The notes under the pieces: model-generated
What the model saw: only the letters and a program-made list of their open reading frames with translations
Database searches by the model: none
What the model was told of the DNA's origin: nothing
Position numbers and translations under genes: made by a program
Assembly (NCBI GenBank): GCA_964019425.1
Contig: OZ025824.1
Span: 372,001 to 436,000, forward strand
DNA: 64,000 nucleotides
Direction of reading: 5' to 3'
Origin: Flectonema sp. DT1601
Lineage: Eukaryota > Euglenozoa > Diplonemea > Diplonemida > Diplonemidae
Shown: positions 9,237 to 20,431 of the stretch, in pieces
Position numbering within the stretch: position 1 is the first letter of the stretch
How the letters are laid out: every line of letters begins with the position of its first letter

Positions 9237-12200
9237 CTAAACCCTTTCATGATTGATTGAATGAAAAGGACCAGCAATAGACTGAGATCTCACTCTTGGT
9301 TTCATTTCCCTTTCGTCTTTACTCCAATTAATAACTGATGTCCTCTCAGCGTACGGGATTCTACCATTAGGTAACCTTTCCATTGGATCCATTCTAAACG
9401 GTTTATCTAGTCGGCGATCAATAAGTTGAATTATCTTCAGAAGAGACATCGGTCGGAAGCTACAAATATGTTTCCATCCTGGTTCTTTAAGACGTCCAGA
9501 AACCATTTTTTCCATTTCCTCAGGAGGTAGGATCGGGTTGATTCTGTACGAGATGTACCTCCATACGAAATCTCTGAACAAACAAAGAATAACAGTTCCC
9601 AACATATTTATCCAAAACAACGGCCACGAGATACAGTCTTCGAACGCGTCGGTAAAAGTATGAATTTGAAACCAACGGGGTCCAAGCTGTTCATAAACAG
9701 GAATGAATAATGGCCACAGTAAGAAGCATCCCCAAATCAACAAATGATGTATCCACGTCCATGATGACACGTGCAATGATAGTTTTAATGTAATCACCAC
9801 TACAACATTTGTGTAAACTAGAATTCCAAAATGGACAATACCATAATCTTTTCCATTCTCCATTTGAGCGCTTGGAACTGCCGACACCAAAGGCAAGAAT
9901 AAACAAACAAGAGCGTGATACGCTGCAGTCCAATACCATTGAAGTAACCTACCAAATGTGTAGTCGCTGTTAACTCGTCCCTGTTGTTGTTATTGTTGTT
10001 GTGTATCAAGTAATGGTATCTTTTTTTTAAGGGTAAAAAAAATAAAATAAAAACAATAATAACAAACATGTTTATACAGCAAAGGGAAATCATGAAAGTT
10101 ATCCGTGTTCCCTATATCTCTATCAAAGGTAGCGACAACGACAACTGGCCAAGAAGCCCAGAAGATGTTGAAGCAAGCGAGTGCCTGTTTTGTTATTTTT
10201 GTTTTTTTATGTGCAAAAAACATCATTGTATAAAACCTAAAACCTAAATAGACATACCCAAGGATCATACAACGACTGTCCAGAGAAACCCGTAAGGAAG
10301 TTGTAGAAGAAGAGAGTCAGTGAAACGACGGCATTCTTATAAAAGAAGTAACAACAAAACAAAGAAAGACGACGATAATTCCAACGACCATGAGTGAACA
10401 GCAGTCTATGAAGAAAACGGAATTGTGAGATCGCAAAATCAGACTGCGCAGCAGCCTGTCCACCCTCCAAACCTTTTATACCAATTCCAACATGTGCTGC
10501 TTGAATCATCGCAACATCATTAGCTCCGTCACCAATAGCGAGGGTGATATTCCAAGGATTTCTACTTTTGATTAAGTCAACAACTTGACTCTTTTGTAAA
10601 GGAGTAGCGCGAGCTACGATAACTGACTTCGCATCAACAGTTATAAAATATAACTTGTCAGCTGATGGATTCCCTGGACCAGTAAATGATCTGGTCCCTT
10701 CAGAGTTAGTATCAGTTGGTCCAGCACTGAATGCAAACTGTAGAATCTTCGCAGTTATAATAACAGCGTATGGAATCTTCTTCTTTCGGTAACGTTTAGC
10801 GCGTTCGTAAGCGTCGGATATTATGTTCATCGCTTCTTCATAAGATGAGCAATTCTCTCCGTCAAGTTCGACGGGTTTGATTCCGTTTTCAGGATCATCA
10901 AGAGTTTTGTCTAACAGACTTGCAGCATGTCCGATATTCATTGCAGTGTCTTTCTTATCTCCTGTGATCATCCAGACTTTACAACCAGCCTGTCTAAGAG
11001 ATAAGATAGTTTCAGGGACCTTGTCTTGTAGTTTATCCTCAACAGCTGTTAGCCCTAAGATGTTGAGATCCTTTTCTATTTCTGCGATAGCTTCAGCTTC
11101 TTTGAAAGCACGTTCTTCAGGAGTGTAGCTTCCAGTTCTGACATCATTCCAAATTGGTTCCCATTCTCTCCATTCATCTTCTGTTACAAGTCGAGAGCAA
11201 ATACATAAAGTTCTGAGTCCTTGTTCTGCAAAGGTGTCAGCTGTTTGTAAAACCTTAGCACTGTCAACAAATATAGTTTGGCAGTAGGCTGCACACTTTT
11301 CAGCATCTTCCTCTGACATGTAATCAAGTAGTACTTTCTTTCCTTTTGATCCTCTGCCTGCTTCCTTCCATTCTTTGTAGTACATCTTCGTACGCCATCT
11401 GTTGTTCTTAAACCAGGCACCTCTAAATGCTGTTTCTTCTGTGGTCATTCCTTTCCATGATGATCCGCCTTGGATGTAGTCGGTTACGTTTTCAGGTGTT
11501 TTCCAACCAGAAGATGATGTAGAAAAGAGTGGTTTCATTACGCTGTCTGCTCCCTTTGTCATTAAGAAGATAGATCCTCCATTTGGTTGAGTAGGATCAA
11601 GTTTTCTAACGATGACAGACATCCTTTTACGAGTGCTGTTGAATTCGATGGTTGCTAAAGTCTTCCACGTTGTAGGAATCCAATCTTCATCTGTTAAAAC
11701 TTCTTTACTCGGTAAGACAGCTGATTGATATTCAAGAGTTTTAGTGAACGTGTCAGCTGCTGTGATTGCTACACCAAGTTCACCAGCTGCTATTGTTAAA
11801 GCCAACTCGTCAGGTGATTCAGCTTCTAATTTTCCCATTGGAATTCCTCTCTCAGTTGATGGTTTTGCTCCACCATGTGCAGGTGTAATTGTATTACAAA
11901 GAGCCATTACTTCTAACATTTGGCAGATTTGTGTTCCTGTTTCTTGTGCTAATGATTTACGCCAAACATTTTCCCTCTCAGTTGATTGAATGTATTCATC
12001 AAAGAATGGCCAATATGATGATTTTCGAAACTCCTCAGGTCTTCCATCGTTCGTTTGTTGTTTATCATTATTACTTTGAAACGACGTGATACCTCTTCCG
12101 AATGTGGTATCATCACAACTGAAGCGAAACAGCTGCATAACATTCTGAGTTAAGGTTCCAGTCTTATCACTAAAGACGTGGTCTACCTGACCTAGTTCAT

Positions 12201-13404
12201 CGTTTATGTCAGTGGTTCTTACTTGTATTCTGACACCCTTCTTTTCATCATACAGACATAAATCATTCTCCATGAAATACCCCTGAATAAACTTTGTTAT
12301 CTCCATCGTAACGTACATTGAAATAGGGATTAAGTTTCCATATAAAATAAAGAAAGTAATGAATGAAAGAGCAGCCTTTCCACTATCCTTTGAAGGAGAG
12401 TTAATGTAGTAGGTGTCAGTATTGTCAGCAGTAAAAGCAACATATCCAATAAGAGAAATCAAACACATTGTAACCTGAAGAGCGCATATTAGTAGGATTC
12501 TTCTGTTGGTGAGTCGTTCAATTCGAGACATCTTTAAACCTGGTTTTTTCATATTCATTCCGAGACGAGTATCGTGACCACTTAGAATGCAAATCCCGAC
12601 AACTGATTTGGTTGCACAAACTCTCGCTCCTCTAAATAAACAATTCTTAAGATCAATTGAAGAACTCTCACAGCCATGATATTCTACTCTTCCTTGAATT
12701 GATGTTAAGTCAGCTGACGGCTTGTCAAGAGTTAGTTTCACTTGTGTAAGTTCAGAACAGTTATTTTCATCTAAAAAGTAATTATATTGACCCGATGGGA
12801 TTGAGACAGAGTTAAAGTTTAGACAGAATTTTGGTTTTAAGTTTGTCTCACCGTCTAAGTCCATGGTTTCAACTTTAGCCATTCCATGACTATCAGTTGT
12901 TCCAATAAGTACTAAGTCACATGGGATTGGTTCTCCAGTTCTTCCTTTGTCGTGAATAGTATCTGTTGCGTCGATTCGAACTAGATCACCGACTTTAACA
13001 TCTGCCCATTCCATTTCCTTCCACTCTCGATTACGAAGGATTTGAACTGGAGCGCTATCTTTAGCTGCATCGCCTTTGTGACGTTGTAAGTCCTCATACA
13101 ATGCTTTTAATAACGATAACGTCATAACAAAAAGAAGTGAAGCAGCAATACTATACCTCCCAAGAGGAGAGACTCCAGGAATTTGCATCAACAAAGACAT
13201 TAGTAAGAAATAACAGTTGGCCACTCTATGAAACTGTTCAAACATGTTTTTCCAAATAATAAATTTTGGATGCAGCGGATTGTACAACACGTACTTCGAC
13301 GATACGATTCTATTATCACAAAACCCTTTGTTTGGGACACCACACGTAAACACTCGTTCATCCTTCTTCCCTCTAGTAGTCTGTTGGGAGAAGGTAGCAC
13401 CCAT
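9237..13404 (-). CDS. P4-type ATPase, phospholipid flippase (three exons)
   Basis: About 1335 residues, normal for P4-ATPases, which move aminophospholipids to the cytoplasmic leaflet. Visible in order: N-terminal YNPLHPKFIIWKN block, actuator motif DGETN near residue 182, GNLIPIS in the fourth membrane helix, phosphorylation motif DKTGTLTQN near residue 410, SPDELAL and KGADSVM in the nucleotide-binding domain, GDKKDTA, hinge motif GDGANDV near residue 958, then the C-terminal membrane helices. I infer exons 13404-10258, 10184-10068 and 9980-9237. The introns are 73 nt (GTATGT...ACAG) and 87 nt (GTTTGT...ACAG), both phase 0. Joining them gives SLYDPW-ALACFNIFWASWP and then LLYKH-GRVNSDYTFG, which continues the family alignment. 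An ACTTAG acceptor-like site precedes the ATG. A CDC50-type partner is expected but not seen here. Confidence 0.95.
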
Positions 13405-13842
13405 TTTTTATTAATTTGCTAAGTTTGACCCCAATCCGGGTCACACTGAGTAGAACAATAAACTATAAACTTATTACCAATATCACCTACTTATTCATTT
13501 CCACGATGATAACATTGAACAGAGAGAGCTAGAAGTTCAATTATATTATGTTTTTTAAGTAGCTTTCATCGGATAACAGAAAGCTCTCAAAAAAAAAAAA
13601 AAAAAAAAATAGAAAGAAAAATAATAAGATATTATTCTTATTAAAAAAAATAACCGTAAAAAAAAAAGATCGGCAATCACGTTGGCAAAAAAAAGGGAAA
13701 AGAAAAATTTATAGCACTTTTGGGTAAGATAAATGCCATTTTATTTTAGAAAGAGAGGAAAATAATAATAATCTCTTGATTGAGGTCTAAACAACTCTCA
13801 GAAAGAGGAGTCCTCAAATCAATATAAAGAATAATGAAATAA
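13405..13842. other. Intergenic, no gene seen
   Basis: AT-rich spacer with an A run of about 20 at 13590-13608 and several shorter A runs. I see no coding region or structured element. Confidence 0.6.
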
Positions 13843-15138
13843 CTAAATACGAGGCTGACAAATGCTATCCGTATCGCTAATGAAGTGGTCGCGGAGAAAC
13901 TCCGTAAGCTGGTCGCAAAAGAACTGCAACAAACGAGGAGCACCAGAGAGGAGCGGCATCAGAACGCAAACGAACCAAACCCACCTCCCGGCTCCACCGA
14001 ACTTGTACTCCTCCCAGACAGCTGATACTTCCGGTACCGGTTTTCCGTATTCCTCGAGGCGGGCACAAAGCTCTTTGTAGTAAACCTCACACACAAGTTC
14101 CTTCTCTAACTTCCTCCTCATTTCTGGAGGGCAGTGAGATATCATGTACTGCCCTAAGTCTTGTGGACCTGATCCGATGCAAGTCATTTCGAAGTCAACC
14201 AAAAGCGACTTCCCCGTCTCCTCCTCCAACAGCACGTTCCCCGGGTAGAAGTCTCCATGTGCGAGGCACCAGGGAATTTGCTTCTCTGGGGCTTCGTCAT
14301 TGAAGAACATCTTTCTGTATTCCGAGAAGTTAATTTTTGACAGACTCTTCTCAACGCATTCCCTCAGAAGCGGTGAAATGGTCGGAGGGCTCTCCATCGA
14401 AGGCAGCGACGCCCAGCTTTCTGTGGCCCAGTCCATGGACTTCTTCCAGGAAACGTCAACTTCATCCGCTGTCAAGTTGCTCGCGTCTTCCTCTTTCTTT
14501 ATCTTAGGTGACATCCAACTCCCGTGTCTCAATACTCGAGACCAAAACTCCGGCTGCAATAACTCTTCCTCCATCCAGGACACTGCGTGAAGATTAGCAG
14601 CCTTCCTGAACGCGTCTTCGCAGACTTCACGTACCACTGCCAAGTCAACCGGTTCCGACGTCAGTTTTTTCAACGAGTAAAAATCCCGTCTCATCTTCTC
14701 CAGCTCCTCGTCTGGCGTTTCCCAGGTGCTTTGTGAGTTCGGAAACAGCTTTCCAGTTTCGTATCCCGCGATCTTCTCCATCAGAATCATCTTCTCTCCG
14801 GTCTCGGGATTCCCGTCCGCGTAACTCACTTTCGGGATCATCTTACAGAGGACTTTGTGGATGTTGGATTCCGATGAGTTCTCATCCGTCTGTTTACAGC
14901 GTGCTAACAGCTCACCCTCCCTCGCCAATCCGAGCATCTTAGACTTGTCGAGCTGCTTTTCTCCGACAAATGTCTTCATCACGCGGGTGGTCTCCGACCC
15001 GTCTTCGTACTTTGCGTTCAACAAAAACATGTCCGCACTCAAGCCTCCAGTTTGGCTGAAGTGAACCTTCTGCGCAGACACACAATTCTTCTCTCCAATG
15101 GTTTGAACCCAAGAAGTTACATCGACTGGTGTAGTCAT
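13843..15138 (-). CDS. APH/choline-kinase-like phosphotransferase
   Basis: A 431-residue protein of the aminoglycoside/choline kinase-like fold. The catalytic loop LAHGDFYPGNVLL (H-x-D-x4-N pattern) lies near residue 290 and the metal-binding DFE of LLVDFEM about 15 residues later, followed by a GPQDLGQYM segment. The arrangement resembles the EcKL/CHK-like and DUF1679 groups, which phosphorylate small molecules. The substrate is not readable. The N-terminal lobe has a TGGLSADMF phosphate-loop-like region. The frame is open 30 codons further upstream, but I chose the ATG at 15138 because an AGCAG acceptor lies 22 nt before it and the extension is atypical. Codon use is richer in C/G at third positions than the neighbours, which suggests high expression or a different history. 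Confidence 0.75.
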   Translation of the reverse strand: MTTPVDVTSWVQTIGEKNCVSAQKVHFSQTGGLSADMFLLNAKYEDGSETTRVMKTFVGEKQLDKSKMLGLAREGELLARCKQTDENSSESNIHKVLCKMIPKVSYADGNPETGEKMILMEKIAGYETGKLFPNSQSTWETPDEELEKMRRDFYSLKKLTSEPVDLAVVREVCEDAFRKAANLHAVSWMEEELLQPEFWSRVLRHGSWMSPKIKKEEDASNLTADEVDVSWKKSMDWATESWASLPSMESPPTISPLLRECVEKSLSKINFSEYRKMFFNDEAPEKQIPWCLAHGDFYPGNVLLEEETGKSLLVDFEMTCIGSGPQDLGQYMISHCPPEMRRKLEKELVCEVYYKELCARLEEYGKPVPEVSAVWEEYKFGGAGRWVWFVCVLMPLLSGAPRLLQFFCDQLTEFLRDHFISDTDSICQPRI

Positions 15139-15733
15139 TTTAAAAGAGTTGATAAAGAAACTGCTAACTGATGAAGGAGATAAGACTAAATGACATATAT
15201 GACAGAGACGGTGAACAACGAACCTCACAAGTGAAAGTAATTCGTTTTTAATTTAGTTTACAACGGTCCTCTGCAGTACGATGTGATAACCTGGTGAGGG
15301 ATGAGTGGTTCACTCTCATTCTTCAGATTTCTTCTTTTTTTTTTTTTTTTAAAAAATAAATTCCATACATTTATTGAACACCAACCAAAACGTATAAGAT
15401 CAACAAAAGACCAAAAGGGTAATAAAGTGCCTTCCTAACTCTGCCTTTTAGAGGCGGTTAAAAGATGCGTTCTTATAATCTATCTATTATTTTCTCAATT
15501 TTTTTTTCCCTTTTTTTTTTCGTTCTTTTTTTTTTTTCTTTGTTTACAAAGTTGTCAAACTATATTTAACACAAAAAAAAAAAGAATATAAAAAATAAAA
15601 AAAAAGGAATAATTGAGAACATGAACTCCCACCCAACAAATGTTTTGATGTGAGTTTTCTTTTTTTTTTTTTTTTCTATTCCTTTCTGTCTTTTTTTTTT
15701 TTTTTTTTTCTTCTTTCCAACTGACATAGATAT
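15139..15733. other. Intergenic, homopolymer-rich
   Basis: Several T runs (15339-15351, 15523-15538, 15660-15675, 15691-15708) and A runs. No gene or structured element seen. Confidence 0.6.
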
Positions 15734-16216
15734 TTACACAGACGTCTGATTGTCCGATTCGGTGTTAGTGCCCCCAATATCAGTTGTTACTTCTAAAGCA
15801 GCATTATTTGAAGTGAACGTTGGTGTTGGTGTTTCCAGCGTGGTGTCTACAGGAACATCTACTGACAGCGGAGGAGGTGCTGAAGCCTTTAAAGTTACAG
15901 CACGTTGAGGTGCTTCATGTACCCCCCGCTGTGTAGCTACCTGGGGTGTTACAATATTAGATAGTTTTGGTGGTGCTCCAATTATTATTTGAGGTTGTTT
16001 CCGAGCTGGAGGTCGTTTTTCAAATGAAAGGCATCCGTCGTTGTCTGATCTACAACACCATTTACCCTCATGACCATCTCCTTGGAAGAATATCCACACA
16101 AAGAATAAACAAGTCAATACACACAATCCTAAACAACCTATCCCGTAACCAATTACTAGTACTTCACGGCCTTCATCAAAAAGGTTTTCGGGAGGAAGGA
16201 TATCAGTATCAGGCAT
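15734..16216 (-). CDS. Small single-pass membrane protein, unknown
   Basis: A 160-residue protein. An acidic N terminus (MPDTDILPPENLFDEGREV) is followed by one strongly hydrophobic segment at about residues 19-44 (VLVIGYGIGCLGLCVLTCLF), then a short cysteine-containing stretch (WCCRSDNDGC) and a proline/threonine-rich tail of low complexity. There is no cleavable signal peptide, so the topology is open. No family is recognised. A pyrimidine-rich tract ending in ACCAG lies 7 nt upstream of the ATG. The upstream gene (DJ-1-like) ends about 258 nt away on the same strand. Confidence 0.6.
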   Translation of the reverse strand: MPDTDILPPENLFDEGREVLVIGYGIGCLGLCVLTCLFFVWIFFQGDGHEGKWCCRSDNDGCLSFEKRPPARKQPQIIIGAPPKLSNIVTPQVATQRGVHEAPQRAVTLKASAPPPLSVDVPVDTTLETPTPTFTSNNAALEVTTDIGGTNTESDNQTSV

Positions 16217-16474
16217 TCAGTCCCTGGTAGTTATGAAAAGAAAGTTAATTAATAAAACCATCGCTACAACACAAACACATCAACTCTAAAAGTTTACTTA
16301 TTGTTGTTGATTTTGTGTCTTGTTCCTGCATTAATAAATAACAAGTAAGTTGAAGAAAAAAAAAAAGAAGAAAAAAAAAAAATTTTTCCGCATTTTCAGA
16401 AAACGATCGGAACCAATACCTAAGTGTAATATAATTCTCAAAAAAGGGTAACTAAAATAAGTGTCAGGGGGATG

Positions 16475-17453
16475 TTACTCTGGGGTTGTTTTTGCTGCTG
16501 CGGCTTGCTGAGATTTTAATTTCTCAACATACGAATCGTGTCCCATCTCTTCAGCAACTCTGAGAGCGATTGACTCGTCAGCGAAGATACATTTAACAAC
16601 AGTGAGAGCGAACTCAACCGCATCGGAAGAGTTGCGACAAGTTATCAAATTATAATCAACATGAACATTATCATCACTTGATTGAAATAATGATGATGGA
16701 GTCACCGCTTTTAGTGATGGAAGACCAGTTATTCTCCTCTTCTTAACAAATCCACTCCTTGCAAACAATTGATAAGGTGTTTCTATAGCTCCGCATATAA
16801 ACTTTTCTTTATAAGATAACGTCTTTATGAGACTTACTAGTTTTGTGTTTCCAGATAAGACCTCAATGTTGGATCCACCCGGAACGACAACTGCGTTAAA
16901 TAAATGAAAGTTACTATTACAAGTTGTTTCAAATGGGATGTCGGCTACTAAGGACACACCATGACGACCTCGAGCACTTGTGGTTGGTGTACACTTGCGT
17001 CCCATGCCGTGGCTGTTTATAGCAGTGACTACGACATTGACATCAGTTGCTCTCAGTACATTGATACAAGTGACTGCAATTATTTCATCAAACCCATCCC
17101 ACACAACAACCAGAACATTTCTTTTACCGAGTGCAACAAGTCTTTCTTCTTCTTCTTTTCTTCTTGATTCTCTTCTTTGTTCTGCTTGTGCTTCTCTTTC
17201 TTGGAGTGCCTTCTGTTGCTCTTCTCGTTCTTCTTGAGCCTTCCTCTCTTGTTGTCCCATAGCGTACATGTATCTCTCTTTTTGGAATAGGGCTTCTTCT
17301 TCAGCCTGATTTATTAAATGATACGATTTAACTAAATAATCGACAGATGTGCTAACATACCTCGAATGTGTCCTGAGTCGATTCTGTTTCTGTGTCGTGT
17401 TCCTCTTCTTCTTCTTCTTCCTCCATGTCTGTAGGACATTCTGAGTCAGGCAT
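16475..17453 (-). CDS. DJ-1/PfpI family protein with N-terminal coiled coil (two exons)
   Basis: I infer exons 17453-17361 and 17305-16475, with a 55-nt phase-0 intron (GTATGT...TCAG), giving 307 residues. The N terminus is a glutamate run followed by a long charged coiled coil (about residues 30-85, ERKAQEEREEQQKALQEREA). The rest is a DJ-1/PfpI flavodoxin-like domain: NVLVVVWDGFDEIIAV with the usual acidic residue, FNAVVVPGG, and the elbow FICGAIETPYQLF, followed by a matching RRITGLPS and DYNLITCRNSSDAVEFAL. In DJ-1 the elbow reads AAICAGP with a reactive Cys. Aligned on the proline, that position is Ile here and the nearest Cys is two residues earlier. The oxidation-sensing or glyoxalase activity of the family may therefore be lost. 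Family confidence is good; function unknown. Confidence 0.8.
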
Positions 17454-17634
17454 TTATGTGATGTGGGGAAAACCCTGCGAATTAACTGAAAAATAAAACA
17501 ATTTTATAATCCAAGTTCCACAACCACCACAATGACACTTGTTGCTGGAAAGCTAGCTGAAGCAACACAAGTACCCGTTGTAATAATAATAAAAATAATA
17601 AAAAAAACATAAAAAAAACACGATCGATTGAATC

Positions 17635-18849
17635 CTAGAACTTATAAGCAGAGGCAGTATGTCCTTCAGTATCCTTATGAAGCTTTAAGGAAGGATCAGT
17701 TGACAGCAATGCCTTGCTTATTTCAATATGCCCCCCCAGATTAGAATAAAACAGGGCATTCCATTGAAGGTGAGAATCAACAACTGAGGGATCAACACCT
17801 TGTTGTAATAAATACAAAACCGTAGACAGAGAACCACCCTCAGCAGCAGCCATTAGAAGGGTCCTAGAATTAGCAAAAACACAATTTATTGAAAACTTTT
17901 TTATTAAAATTTTCAAAACGATTTCGGACATTCCATTGCGACATGCTTCCCACAAGATAATTGGATTCGTATAATTGTCGTCTACAGTAAACCTATCAAG
18001 GCTTACAACGTAGTCAGCTGCTTCAACATTACAAGTTTGAATGCATTTCCATAATGTTTCATAAAATGAATTTTGCTTTCTGTCGATTAAGTATTTCAGA
18101 AGACTAAATTCAGAATTTTGCATGATTGCAGACTTCAATGCGGACTCGCAAGGTATCGCCCCGTGTTCACACAAATAACGGACTAATGGAAACTGAATGT
18201 CATCATCTTTAAATTTAGAAATTGCAACTCGTACGATAGATTCTTCATCCTGTAAACTCACGCCCACAATTTCAATTAAGTAGTGAACAATCTCTTCACA
18301 TGTTTTTGATGATCTCGCTCGTCGAATGACTCGCGCTAACGGATCCTTTTTTTCGAACACGACTAAGCCACCAATCCGATAAAGCTCTCTTATGAAATTT
18401 ATATTTTCACTTTCCAGAATATCTTCAATTGGAACCTTTTCTAAATTACACTTTGAAAGGAAAGATGTGAACAACGATAACTGGTTTTCAGTAATATATT
18501 TATTTATCTCATTGCTGTACGCTGACTCCTCGAATTCCCCTGCTTCTAACAGAAGTGTAACACCATCACAACAAGCGTAGGGATCAATGTCGTTATCTCG
18601 CATTGCATTTAGTTGATTTGTAGCAAAACCTTTGTCGCTCATTGTGAGTTCAATCGTACTGTTCAGTTCGATTCCGTAGGACTCCAGTTTTTTGTTATTT
18701 TCCATTAGGTCACCTTCGTATCTGTAGCAAATCATTGCTGCTGCAAAATCAGCCTCCAACATATTGGTTAGCGAACCGACTGTTGCTTGTGGGTTGACGG
18801 TCAGTACCCACTCCCTGCCATCGATTTCACTCCGAACTGTTACTTCCAT
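17635..18849 (-). CDS. Ubiquitin-like domain plus ankyrin repeat protein
   Basis: A 404-residue protein. Residues 1-75 look like a ubiquitin-like domain: beta-strand MEVTVRSEIDGREWVLTV, a TVGSLTNMLE helix, and a final strand LNSTIELTM. The C-terminal half contains ankyrin-like repeats, clearest in SRTLLMAAAEGGSLSTVLYL and the following NALFYSNLGGHIEISKALL and EGHTASAYKF. The middle is helical, probably divergent ankyrin repeats. Such proteins usually act as adaptors, but no partner is indicated. The start is supported by a TCTCTCTCAG acceptor 10 nt upstream. The gene ends with TAG shortly upstream of the DJ-1-like gene (about 180 nt). Confidence 0.75.
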   Translation of the reverse strand: MEVTVRSEIDGREWVLTVNPQATVGSLTNMLEADFAAAMICYRYEGDLMENNKKLESYGIELNSTIELTMSDKGFATNQLNAMRDNDIDPYACCDGVTLLLEAGEFEESAYSNEINKYITENQLSLFTSFLSKCNLEKVPIEDILESENINFIRELYRIGGLVVFEKKDPLARVIRRARSSKTCEEIVHYLIEIVGVSLQDEESIVRVAISKFKDDDIQFPLVRYLCEHGAIPCESALKSAIMQNSEFSLLKYLIDRKQNSFYETLWKCIQTCNVEAADYVVSLDRFTVDDNYTNPIILWEACRNGMSEIVLKILIKKFSINCVFANSRTLLMAAAEGGSLSTVLYLLQQGVDPSVVDSHLQWNALFYSNLGGHIEISKALLSTDPSLKLHKDTEGHTASAYKF

Positions 18850-19083
18850 TTGTTATAATCTGAGAGAGATAATAATAATTATGTTTTATTTAACTATTCG
18901 ATAATACTGATCAAGAACAGTAATTTATGATAACGTAACTCAACTAAAGAATGACTTCAACAAAGTCAACTATGATAACATCATCTCCGAAATAGATTTT
19001 CTGTTTTAAGTACATAATAAGAGACTTCCTTTGATAAGAAGTAAGCTGACCTCCCTTTAATTCATGCTAGTAGGGAGGTATTC

Positions 19084-19542
19084 TTAACCAGGTTTGCTTC
19101 GTTTTGTACGGTACTTGAGCTCATCTTCTGATCCAGACTCGTCAGGATCGTCGAGATTGGCAGCTTCAGCGTTTCGCTTCTCCTGAGCCTCTCGTTCAAT
19201 GCGGTCTGATCGCTTCCATTTCCCGTGTTTTTTGTCCACCAAAGTTCTTGCGGTCTTTAGTATTCTGTATCTCGCCTTCACTGCAGATCTTTCTTCTGTA
19301 GTCATGATGTAGATGTCTTTTTCTTTTTTTTCTTTTCTCTTTAACTTCTTTTCAGTCAGGCTTGAATCTGCCGTCTGAGGTAACAATGGCTTCAATGGTC
19401 TAGCCATTCTCGCGTCTCTCTTCTTCTTAGCCGCTTCGATTGATATCTTGGAAGCCCCATCAAATAGCACAGTCGCGTTGTCTTTCAGTTTTTGTTGAAG
19501 TTTGCGACGTGCTTCCGCAGCTGTGGCTTCAGCAGCGCTCAT
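19084..19542 (-). CDS. Basic charged nuclear-type protein, unknown
   Basis: A 152-residue protein, very rich in K, R, E and A. An N-terminal helical part (AEATAAEARRKLQQKLKD) leads to a lysine cluster (KKLKRKEKKEKD) that could serve as a nuclear signal. A more distinctive segment, TTEERSAVKARYRILKTART, is followed by KKHGKWKRSDRIERE and an acidic end (DDPDESGSEDE). The family is not recognised. An acceptor-like CCCTCACAG lies about 24 nt before the ATG. Confidence 0.6.
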   Translation of the reverse strand: MSAAEATAAEARRKLQQKLKDNATVLFDGASKISIEAAKKKRDARMARPLKPLLPQTADSSLTEKKLKRKEKKEKDIYIMTTEERSAVKARYRILKTARTLVDKKHGKWKRSDRIEREAQEKRNAEAANLDDPDESGSEDELKYRTKRSKPG

Positions 19543-19916
19543 TTATTTTTTTGGGATTATACTTTTCTGTGAGGGCAAAAACTAAGAGAGTACAGCAAGG
19601 ATATATAATTAGAAGTTTCTTTGAGAATAATCGTTTTTTATGAACATATGTAGTAACCTGTAGAGAAAGAATTTATTTTTTAACTTTTTTGTTTCCCTCT
19701 TTTTAAAACCTAAATAAATCCTAATTGCTTTCAAAAAACCAAGAATAGAATGAGGAATTCTCATTTTTTTTTTTTTTTTTAATTTTTTTTTTTTTTTTTT
19801 TTTGAGATAAGAAAAGGAAATATTCAAAGTAAGTTAACCGGTTACAAAAAGTAGAACGACGTGAAGTGATAATAGAGTCAAGAAAAAATCGCGGGAAAAA
19901 AAAAAAAAAAAAAAAA

Positions 19917-20022
19917 TTGTACCCACTAACCTATTGTTTGATAGCAAAAGGAGAATTGTGTCAGCGTAATTAACCTACTTCCTTACTAGGATTTTGTACC
20001 CGTTGCGCACAAACAAAACAAA
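19917..20022 (+). repeat. Dispersed repeat, family 2, copy 1
   Basis: About 105 bp that align, at roughly 80% identity by eye, with the reverse complement of 56112-56219. Shared blocks include GAGAATTGTGTCAGC, TAACCTA, AGGATTTT and TTGCGCACAAA. Both copies abut a long A/T run. No coding capacity. The hairpin potential seen in copy 2 is poorly preserved here. Confidence 0.55.
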
Positions 20023-20400
20023 CGCGTGAGTAAAAAAAAGCAAACAGTGAAGTTGGCAGATTCGTTTGCAATTACCAAGATTCTGCCTTGTCGCTGCAAC
20101 CAAAAAGACACAAAACAAGAAGAAATTACTACTTTCGCAACAAAACAACTTCCTATTTTGGACAAAAAAAGAAAAGGAAATAACAGAGAAAAACAAGCAA
20201 TAAAACAATAGAGAAACTCATCCTAAAAAGGTCACCTGCCAACATGATTAATCTGTTAGTATGCCAACCGTAAACTCAATATTTTCACAGCAATAAATGC
20301 GTGTGAACGAATGATGTTTGAAAGAGGAAACAACAAAGAAAAAAGAAGAAAAAAAGAACCTTCACGAAAAAGTCGCAACCAGTCACAAGATAAGAGAGAA

Positions 20401-20431
<31 letters not shown>

